Shown here piece after piece: positions 44,858-50,231 of a stretch of 50,231 bases of DNA. Each line of letters opens with the position of its first letter. The first letter of the stretch is position 1. The stretch covers positions 73,885-124,115 of the forward strand of contig JAPDJV010000001.1 in assembly GCA_029258925.1 (NCBI GenBank), read 5' to 3'. The notes below the pieces were generated by a model that searched no databases, had not been told where the DNA came from, and saw only the letters and a list, made by a program, of their open reading frames with translations. The DNA is from Thermoproteota archaeon. GTDB lineage: Archaea; Thermoproteota; Thermoprotei_A; EX4484-217-1; JAPDJV01. Both the position numbers and the translations under genes were made by a program.

Positions 44858-45373
44858 TTACCTAGGTAGAGTCACACCTCTCTGCCCCTGATACTTCCCT
44901 GAATAAGGATTAACAACGGGACTTGTGAGCTTCGCAAATACTAAGTGAATAAATCTCTTTCCCGTCTTAATCTTGACTGGGAATGGCCCACCTATAAGCT
45001 CTATTGTTAATTGTCCTTCAAAGTTTGCATCAACTATTGTTGGAGGTATCATCAATCCAAGACGTGCATATGTACTCCTCAAGTTGACGAATGCCATTAG
45101 GTCTAGTGGAAGTTTTATGTATTCTACTGTATGAAGCAACAATCTTTCTGAGGGTCTAATTATGATTTCGTCTACTTCCTTTATTTCATAGTATTCTTCG
45201 GGCTCGTATCCCGCATCTAAGTCCAGTATTTTATCAACCTTCTTAAGTCTCGCTACCTGTCTCCCCAATCTCAGGTCTACTCCATTTTCTCTCACAATAC
45301 TTTCATCGAAGGGTTCGATATAGAGCCTTTTACTCCTAATGTAATTCCATAGATCAAAATCACTTAGTATCAA
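44858..45373 (-). CDS. dcd: dCTP deaminase
   Basis: 171 residues. Trimeric dUTPase-like fold; family motifs RSTYARLGLMIPPTIVDANF and EGQLTIELIGG, and C-terminal YSGKYQGQRGVTLPR that closes over the nucleotide. Converts dCTP to dUTP on the way to dTTP, complementing nrdD. ATG 45373. Downstream of tbp on the same strand but with a 63-base gap. Confidence 0.93.
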   Translation of the reverse strand: MILSDFDLWNYIRSKRLYIEPFDESIVRENGVDLRLGRQVARLKKVDKILDLDAGYEPEEYYEIKEVDEIIIRPSERLLLHTVEYIKLPLDLMAFVNLRSTYARLGLMIPPTIVDANFEGQLTIELIGGPFPVKIKTGKRFIHLVFAKLTSPVVNPYSGKYQGQRGVTLPR

Positions 45374-45436
45374 GCTACGGTCACCGTCGCTAAATAATTA
45401 AATAATATTATTGAAAGAGTTTTGACTTGCAATTAC

Positions 45437-46006
45437 CTATAAATATTCTTCCTCGAGTCTTAGACACTCCAGATTTTTAAGTTTTTTGAAGATGTTTAGA
45501 ACAGCCTTGTATATTTCCTCCTCCTTTTTAGCTCCGGTTATAACCATTTTGCCTGAACTAAATATTAGTAGAACAACTTTAGGATCATCCATTCTATATA
45601 TTAATCCTGGAAACTGTTCAGGCTCATACATGCAATTTTCCAGTAGAAAAGCTGCTTTCTCCAAGTTGACCTCTACTCCCAGGTTAGCCGAAGCGACAAT
45701 GTTTTGAACTTGTACCTTAGGTCTTCCAGTAATTATAATTCCATGGTTTCTGAGGGATTTTATGATTTTTTTAACTGCTTTAACCAGTTCGTCAACACTT
45801 TTAGCTCCGGTTACAACCATTTTGCCTGATTTGAATATTAATGCAGTAACTTTAGGTCTGTCTAGTCTGAAAACAAGACCTGGAAACTGTTCCGGATTAT
45901 ACTCTACTCCGGGAACACTTCTCTCAATAGCATATAAATCTAGTGCCTGATCTAAGGAGACTGTGGAAACTATGTTCTCAACTCTTAGCGTAGGTTTTCG
46001 AGCCAT
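45437..46006 (-). CDS. tbp: TATA-box binding protein
   Basis: 189 residues. Two direct repeats of about 90 residues form the saddle: [20 protein letters not shown]...[20 protein letters not shown] and [20 protein letters not shown]...[20 protein letters not shown]. Short acidic C-terminal tail (RLEEEYL), common in archaeal TBP. Basal transcription factor that recruits TFB and RNA polymerase to the box A elements noted in this window. ATG 46006 with GGGGGAT upstream. Confidence 0.97.
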   Translation of the reverse strand: MARKPTLRVENIVSTVSLDQALDLYAIERSVPGVEYNPEQFPGLVFRLDRPKVTALIFKSGKMVVTGAKSVDELVKAVKKIIKSLRNHGIIITGRPKVQVQNIVASANLGVEVNLEKAAFLLENCMYEPEQFPGLIYRMDDPKVVLLIFSSGKMVITGAKKEEEIYKAVLNIFKKLKNLECLRLEEEYL

Positions 46007-46092
46007 AATAATCCCCCTACAAGGACTAGCTTAAATACTCCTTTTTATTAATACTTTATAAACCCTCCGATAGCTTATAAAGCTTCTTTAAA

Positions 46093-46431
46093 CTATTTTC
46101 CCTCTAAGAGTACTATTATGTTTAAGGCATTATTTAGCACTATGAACGAGTAAAAAACGTTGAGAAATACTAATAGATAGAGCATTAACTTCTTAAATTG
46201 GTTATATAAATTTATTGAAATAAGACATGTAGAGAGAACCCATAACAGCTTCACTACAATACCAATAGGGGATTCAACGATATTCTTCATCAATGGATTA
46301 TTTTCCTCGCCACCAAGAGATAAAACATAATATGTTGTTATAATGTCTCCTAATTGAAGTAGTAAAAGTATTTTGATTAGTGGAATTATTGAAATACATC
46401 GTTTTGTCATCAATACTTTCACCGAACTCAC
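46093..46431 (-). CDS. Small membrane protein, DUF5658-like
   Basis: 112 residues, three predicted membrane helices. The segment LLQLGDIITTYYVLSLGGEE followed by NNPLM is characteristic of the DUF5658 type (D-x-x-T-T ... GG-x-E-x-NP). Function unknown. ATG 46431. Same strand as tbp and the upstream phosphoesterase. Confidence 0.7.
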   Translation of the reverse strand: MSSVKVLMTKRCISIIPLIKILLLLQLGDIITTYYVLSLGGEENNPLMKNIVESPIGIVVKLLWVLSTCLISINLYNQFKKLMLYLLVFLNVFYSFIVLNNALNIIVLLEGK

Positions 46432-46536
46432 ACTACTGTTTAGTTATGGGGTCATCCCTGTAAGTTTTGGAATTAGTGATATTTTAAAATTATCTTAAGT
46501 TTGGTAAGGTGTTTTGTGAAACTAATATTGCCAGTC

Positions 46537-47289
46537 TTAAACTTTTAGTGAAGGCATTAATAGGGAAAGTTTAGGTAGCTCGAAGACTCCTATATCCTCG
46601 TCTACGATAAAGGGTATAGCCTCATTTATCAAACCAAACTTCCTTATTATTGGAGATAAATAGTTTTCTTTATCCAGTGAAATGTTGTTACCTGCCATGT
46701 AAACACTTAGCGCTGGAAGAACTATCAATGTTTTCCCAATGGCTAAAGGCATCTTTACTAGACAGGAGAATTTTGCTACGTAACCTACATCGTCTCGAAT
46801 TGAAATACTAGGATGTTCGTGACCTATTATTATAGTGTCAACATCGTCTAGCTTTTCACCTATCTCTTGATGACCATGAATTACTAGTATCTCGCCTAGT
46901 TGAAGGCTGTCGACATATCCAATACTTAAAGCTGAGGCAATTATCCCCAAATAATTGTCATGGTTTCCTCTTACGAAAACTATCTCACAATCATTGCTCC
47001 TTATCTTAGCCACAAGCTCTCTTATTTCCCCCCTTTCTTGGCGAGTTAATTTAGAAAAATCATTTTTAATGTCTCCATTCAGGATCACTCTGGAGGCTCC
47101 AGTATCTTTAATTGATTCAATTATACAATTAGATATCTTGGTAAATTGAATTTTTGGAAGAAACAACCCCTCGCTCATTGCAGATTCTTCAAATCCTAGA
47201 TGAAGATCTGAAACAACTAGTGTATCGTAGTCAGTCAAGTAGACAACCGGCCTTCCTGGAAGGACACGTATTCCTCTATGAATTTCCAT
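46537..47289 (-). CDS. Archaeal calcineurin-like metallophosphoesterase (SbcD-related)
   Basis: 250 residues. Motifs in order: LVVSDLHLGFE, ILNGDIKND, FVRGNHDNY, LVIHGHQEI and IIGHEHPS, a complete dimetal phosphoesterase site. The N-terminal RPVVYLTDYDTLVVSDLHLG form matches the archaeal SbcD-related family, often encoded near DNA repair helicases; no helicase is adjacent here. No signal peptide, so cytosolic. ATG 47289. Confidence 0.88.
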   Translation of the reverse strand: MEIHRGIRVLPGRPVVYLTDYDTLVVSDLHLGFEESAMSEGLFLPKIQFTKISNCIIESIKDTGASRVILNGDIKNDFSKLTRQERGEIRELVAKIRSNDCEIVFVRGNHDNYLGIIASALSIGYVDSLQLGEILVIHGHQEIGEKLDDVDTIIIGHEHPSISIRDDVGYVAKFSCLVKMPLAIGKTLIVLPALSVYMAGNNISLDKENYLSPIIRKFGLINEAIPFIVDEDIGVFELPKLSLLMPSLKV

Positions 47290-47342
47290 ATAGCACCACG
47301 AGATAAATTGCCAGTCCCCGAGAATTTTATATGAAGATGATG

Positions 47343-47388
47343 TGGCGGGCCCGCCGGGATTTGAACCCGGGACCTACGGGTTAAGAGC
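47343..47388 (-). tRNA. 3' half of trans-split tRNA-Lys(CUU)
   Basis: Read on the minus strand: G31, anticodon loop CTCTTAA with anticodon CUU, 3' anticodon stem CCCGT, variable AGGTC, T-arm CCGGG-TTCAAAT-CCCGG, acceptor CGGGCCC, discriminator G and encoded CCA. It lacks the acceptor 5' strand and D-arm. The missing part lies at 47772-47803. Upstream (47389-47409) is a leader containing 14 bases complementary to the trailer of the 5' half. TATA-like box at 47431-47441. Joined to the other half it gives a complete cloverleaf. Confidence 0.92.
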
Positions 47389-47395
47389 CTCGACT

Positions 47396-47409
47396 AGCTG
47401 GTCGACCCC
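47396..47409 (-). repeat. 14-base leader helix of the split tRNA (3' half)
   Basis: GGGGTCGACCAGCT on the minus strand, perfectly complementary to the minus-strand trailer at 47756-47769. The helix would bring the two half transcripts together and form the bulge-helix-bulge cut by tRNA splicing endonuclease. Confidence 0.9.
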
Positions 47410-47430
47410 GAGGGAGATATATGATTTATT

Positions 47431-47441
47431 GATTTAAAAAC
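47431..47441 (-). promoter_or_regulatory. TATA box of the tRNA 3' half
   Basis: GTTTTTAAATC on the minus strand, centred 26 bases before 47410. Transcription would start right at the 14-base leader helix, which supports independent transcription of this half. Confidence 0.65.
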
Positions 47442-47738
47442 TTTATGTAATATATGGGTTAGTTAAATTATCAAGTATTTTTATTTTTGAAATATGGTTC
47501 AGGGTAAGAAAACTAGATGAAATAGCAGGTTACATACTTTAACAAGGAAATAGTGGAGGGGATTTCTAATTTTAAGGGAGTCTCTACGTTAATCATTACG
47601 ATAGAATGAGTGTGGTCGGCTTCGAATTTTGTAACCTTAATGTTTTCTATCTAAAGTCTTAGTGTTTTGGTAATCAGCTATGCTGTTATGAGCAAAAATA
47701 TTGCTAATCGTTTAGAGTGGAGGGAACTACGATTTATT
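47442..47738. other. Spacer between the tRNA halves, no gene seen
   Basis: About 300 AT-rich bases. I find no open frame of note and no structured RNA. The 383-base distance between the exons is far longer than usual archaeal tRNA introns. Confidence 0.5.
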
Positions 47739-47743
47739 AAAAA
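47739..47743 (-). terminator. Oligo-T terminator after the tRNA 5' half
   Basis: TTTTT on the minus strand, 13 bases after the 14-base complementary trailer. Suggests that the 5' half transcript ends here and does not run into the 3' half. Confidence 0.5.
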
Positions 47744-47755
47744 TGATGTGGGAGA

Positions 47756-47769
47756 GGGGTCGACCAGCT
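47756..47769 (-). repeat. 14-base trailer helix of the split tRNA (5' half)
   Basis: AGCTGGTCGACCCC on the minus strand, the exact complement of the leader at 47396-47409, beginning two bases after position 30 of the 5' half. Confidence 0.9.
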
Positions 47770-47771
47770 GT

Positions 47772-47803
47772 CCGTCGCTCTATCCAGGCTGAGCTACGGG
47801 CCC
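47772..47803 (-). tRNA. 5' half of trans-split tRNA-Lys(CUU)
   Basis: Read on the minus strand: acceptor GGGCCCG, TA, D-arm GCTC-AGCCTGGATA-GAGC, G26 and ACGG (positions 27-30). It pairs with the 3' half in acceptor (GGGCCCG/CGGGCCC) and anticodon stem (ACGG plus G31 with CCCGT). Split at 30/31. TATA-like box at 47831-47840 predicts a start near 47809, six bases before the tRNA. A trans-split tRNA-Lys(CUU) is known from Staphylothermus. Confidence 0.92.
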
Positions 47804-47830
47804 TCTGGCCGTCTCGTCCACATTAAATAG

Positions 47831-47840
47831 TTTTTAAGTG
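47831..47840 (-). promoter_or_regulatory. TATA box of the tRNA 5' half
   Basis: CACTTAAAAA on the minus strand, centred about 26 bases before the predicted start near 47809. Confidence 0.55.
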
Positions 47841-47987
47841 ATATTTAATTTTATTCTTAATCAACACTAATCCTGAATATTACTGTAAATTTTAATTTAA
47901 TGTTCCTCACGGATTTGACCTAAAATGCCCAAAACGCTCTGTAGCGTTTAAATTCAAATGAAATGTATTAATAAAGCATTTTATAGT

Positions 47988-48542
47988 CTAATATTTCCAT
48001 AATTCTCTTATGTTGTGCTCCATGGACATTTGAATTCCTCTCTCAATTGCCATAATGTTTCCTTCATCAAGTTTTCCCAGGGACTTTAAAGACGATAGCA
48101 GAGAGTCTTTAGATACTACTCCTACTACACATAGTGTTGAAATAGCTATAATCGAAGAATATTGTAGGCCTCCTACGTCATAGGCGTTCTCCAGAATTGG
48201 TAAAAATATTCTATTACCAGTTGCAGGCAATATTTGCCGTAAAGTATTATCGGCTATGCATATGTTCACATGTTTAAGATTAATGTTGCTGAAATTAGAT
48301 TTAGAATGTATTATGTAAGCTACATTGGGGTGTTTAAAGTAGGGGTTCACTATATCCTCCTCTGAAATCACTATATCTCCTAGCACAGGCCCTCCCCTAA
48401 CTTCAGCACCATAAGAAGAATATGTCGAAGCATATTTGCCCTCTATTGTAGCTGCATAACCTAAAGTTTTGAGAGAGAACCGTATACCTTGTCCCCCAAT
48501 TCCAAATACTCTAATCTTTAACGTGTGCTCCTGGACACTCAT
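47988..48542 (-). CDS. 2-oxoacid:ferredoxin oxidoreductase gamma subunit
   Basis: 184 residues. Gamma-type domain with IRVFGIGGQGIRFSLKTLGYA and the GAEVRGGPVLGDIVIS loop of KorC/VorC-like subunits. Third gene of the alpha-beta-gamma operon. I place the start at ATG 48542, which overlaps the beta stop as ATGA and has AGGAGGTG upstream; a GTG at 48554 lies inside that site. Most similar in type to 2-oxoglutarate or branched-chain enzymes, which share this architecture. Confidence 0.88.
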   Translation of the reverse strand: MSVQEHTLKIRVFGIGGQGIRFSLKTLGYAATIEGKYASTYSSYGAEVRGGPVLGDIVISEEDIVNPYFKHPNVAYIIHSKSNFSNINLKHVNICIADNTLRQILPATGNRIFLPILENAYDVGGLQYSSIIAISTLCVVGVVSKDSLLSSLKSLGKLDEGNIMAIERGIQMSMEHNIRELWKY

Positions 48543-49321
48543 ATTCTCCCACACCTCCTTAAAAAGCCCGGATCATTCTTCTTTACGAAAACTCCTATAG
48601 AAGTAGTATCCTCCAATCCTCCGATCGAATACTCCCGCGAAAGCTTCTTTATCATCTCTCCAGGCGACGCATTTATTGCTCTCGCGATGCGAGTAGCACA
48701 AGTACTTATAACTTCTATAAATCTGAAGCCCTCGATCTTTAAGGCCTCCATAATTGATGTTCTCATGGGGAAATAGTGAGCAACAGTCCATCTAGCTACG
48801 TAGTTTGCTCCAGTTGACATAATCAACTTACATACATTAAGGGGTTTATCTATATTTCCATATGGCGAGCTAGGCGTTTTGAGTCCAAATGGACTCGTAG
48901 ACGATGTCTGCCCTCCTGTCATTGCGAAGACCATGTTGTTCACCATTATAGTTAAGAGGTCAAAGTTTCTCCTAGCTGCGTGAATTAAATGTCCTAGACC
49001 TATCCCAGCCAAGTCTCCATCTCCACCTATAACAATCACGTTCAAATCAGGCCTACACAGCTTGATCCCTGCCGCAACAGGTATTGCTCTACCATGTAAC
49101 ACGTGAATAGAGTCGGCCTTGAAATAGGGATTCGGAATCCAACCCGAACATCCTATACTGCTAACGAAGATGAACTTCATGAAGTTGCTATATCCAAGCT
49201 GGTATACGGCATCTGAAATAGCCCTCATAATAATCCCGTTTCCACATCCCGGACAAAATGCTGTTGGAAGTATGTTTTCTCTAAGAAAGTTTCGAACAAT
49301 AATTTCAGTAGGAGCATACAT
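48539..49321 (-). CDS. 2-oxoacid:ferredoxin oxidoreductase beta subunit (TPP-binding)
   Basis: 260 residues. Thiamine diphosphate motif GGDGDLAGIGLGHLIHAARR plus NNMVFAMTGGQTSSTSP; N-terminal FCPGCGNG and SSIGCSG cysteines belong to the family. Binds TPP and the 2-oxoacid. There is no delta ferredoxin gene adjacent, as in KorAB-type enzymes where electrons pass directly to external ferredoxin. ATG 49321 overlaps the alpha gene end by 17 bases. Confidence 0.92.
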   Translation of the reverse strand: MYAPTEIIVRNFLRENILPTAFCPGCGNGIIMRAISDAVYQLGYSNFMKFIFVSSIGCSGWIPNPYFKADSIHVLHGRAIPVAAGIKLCRPDLNVIVIGGDGDLAGIGLGHLIHAARRNFDLLTIMVNNMVFAMTGGQTSSTSPFGLKTPSSPYGNIDKPLNVCKLIMSTGANYVARWTVAHYFPMRTSIMEALKIEGFRFIEVISTCATRIARAINASPGEMIKKLSREYSIGGLEDTTSIGVFVKKNDPGFLRRCGRI

Positions 49322-50231
49322 TCAATATCCTCCCCACTATTTCCTCGGGGTAAATGGGCTCTCCTCCACCAATCTTATTTATGGGTACGACTTCCACTCC
49401 AACTGGAGCAAGCCTTTCAATATCAAGAACTAGTTGGCCTAAATTCATTTCAGGTACGAATACTTTTTCAAGGCTCTCCATGAAATTCTTCAATTCATCC
49501 TCCCGTAACGGCCACAGACACTTTAATTTCATCAACTTTGCCTTAACTCTATATTCTTGGAGAATTCTAAGTGCTTCCATGCTTGTCCTGGCCATCGAGC
49601 CAAAAGCTATTATACCTATTTTTGCATTAGGCTCCCCGTAAACCTCGCATTCATATATCCAATCGGCATTTAACATTATTTTTGACACTATTCTCCTCAC
49701 GAGCCTCTCGTGTACTTCTCTATTTTGAGTTCTTCTAAAGCCCCATTCATCGTGAGTGGAGGCTGTAACAATGACGTTGAAGCCCTCCCCCAAGGGTGGC
49801 ATTGGGGGAGCAATTCTAGGATCTTCTGAGTGGAAAGGAGGAACACGGAAGCTACTGGGTTTAGGTCTTTCGACAATCTCTACTTCACTGGGAACCACTA
49901 TAGTCTCCATAGTATGGGCGATAAGTTCATCAGATAATAACACCACTGGCGTCCTCAATTTCTCGGCTATATTGAAGGCTTTCACTGTGAGAGTTAGGCA
50001 TTCTCTTGGAGAAGAGGGCGATAGTACAACTATTGCTTGATCCCCATGTCTCCCCCACCTAGCCTGCATTAAATCCCCTTGTGCAGATTTTGTTGCCTGA
50101 CCTGTTCCAGGCCCTGCTCTCATTATGTTTGTTATTACTATTGGTGTTTCTGTTATTGTTGCTAGTCCTATTGCCTCCTGCATCAAGCTAAACCCAGGAC
50201 CACTAGTAGCAGTCATAGCCTTAAAACCAGC
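49305..50231 (-). CDS. 2-oxoacid:ferredoxin oxidoreductase alpha subunit, N-terminus beyond window
   Basis: The frame is open to the right edge, so the true start lies outside. The visible part begins AGFKAMTATSGPGFSLMQEA, the alpha pyrimidine-domain signature, then WGRHGDQAIVVLSPSSPREC and a C-terminal domain with IIAFGSMARTSMEALRIL and VPEMNLGQL. With the beta and gamma genes it forms a ferredoxin-dependent 2-oxoacid decarboxylating enzyme (2-oxoglutarate- or amino-acid-derived acids), the probable source of reduced ferredoxin for the hydrogenase. Confidence 0.92.
   Translation of the reverse strand, partial: AGFKAMTATSGPGFSLMQEAIGLATITETPIVITNIMRAGPGTGQATKSAQGDLMQARWGRHGDQAIVVLSPSSPRECLTLTVKAFNIAEKLRTPVVLLSDELIAHTMETIVVPSEVEIVERPKPSSFRVPPFHSEDPRIAPPMPPLGEGFNVIVTASTHDEWGFRRTQNREVHERLVRRIVSKIMLNADWIYECEVYGEPNAKIGIIAFGSMARTSMEALRILQEYRVKAKLMKLKCLWPLREDELKNFMESLEKVFVPEMNLGQLVLDIERLAPVGVEVVPINKIGGGEPIYPEEIVGRILNVCSY

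Noticed and set aside
47389-47771. A single tRNA-Lys gene with one 383-base intron
   Set aside because: Separate TATA-like boxes for each half, an oligo-T terminator after the 5' half and the extreme intron length favour trans-splitting, though the cis option is not excluded without RNA data.

Overview
The window looks like a chromosomal segment of an anaerobic, hyperthermophilic crenarchaeon of the Desulfurococcales type. Supporting genes are an archaeal TATA-binding protein, a crenarchaeal-type SSB, MptE, Dph6, an archaeal AsnRS, an oxygen-independent NrdD, a 2-oxoacid:ferredoxin oxidoreductase and a proton-pumping [NiFe] hydrogenase. Genes are AT-rich, closely packed and often overlap by 1-8 bases; GTG and TTG starts occur. 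A tRNA-Lys(CUU) split at position 30/31 is known from Staphylothermus, so that genus or a close relative is the best guess (inference).

Layout. 1-3633: large secreted subtilase, running off the left edge. 3.8-10.6 kb: housekeeping and cofactor genes (MoaD-like protein, asnS, nrdD, dph6, moaD-moaE, proC). 10.6-12.3 kb: accessory island with a TnpB-like nuclease lacking its zinc ribbon, an overlapping mini RHH-like gene, a GC-rich structured RNA candidate and a second mini RHH gene. 12.4-18.4 kb: PqqD-like protein, SSB, solo Cas4-like nuclease, Fe-dependent alcohol dehydrogenase, MptE, small unknowns, a nucleotidyltransferase-like protein and PfpI. 18.6-28.8 kb: an eleven-gene group 4 [NiFe] hydrogenase with a full complex I-like membrane arm, followed convergently by a hydrogenase maturation protease. 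29-35.6 kb: amino-acid permease, thioredoxin, TldD/TldE, family 4 UDG and a histone-deacetylase-fold protein lacking the usual zinc ligands. 35.7-43.9 kb: two cell-surface proteins sharing one Thr-Pro/membrane-anchor module, flanking an ABC importer operon; a TnpB 3'-end remnant with an omegaRNA-like hairpin lies between. 44-47.3 kb: HTH regulator, mini zinc ribbon, dcd, tbp, a membrane protein and a metallophosphoesterase. 47.3-47.8 kb: the two halves of tRNA-Lys(CUU), each with its own TATA box. 48-50.2 kb: 2-oxoacid:ferredoxin oxidoreductase alpha-beta-gamma operon, alpha cut by the right edge.

Together the genes suggest a peptide-fermenting anaerobe. Secreted proteases, TldD/E and amino-acid uptake would feed 2-oxoacids to the ferredoxin oxidoreductase. 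Reduced ferredoxin would then be re-oxidised by the membrane hydrogenase, with H2 release and ion pumping. The strongest items for a second look are the split tRNA with its duplicated 3' flank, the hydrogenase/complex I hybrid with unusual acidic residues in two antiporter subunits, the structured RNA beside TnpB, and the orphan TnpB tail.
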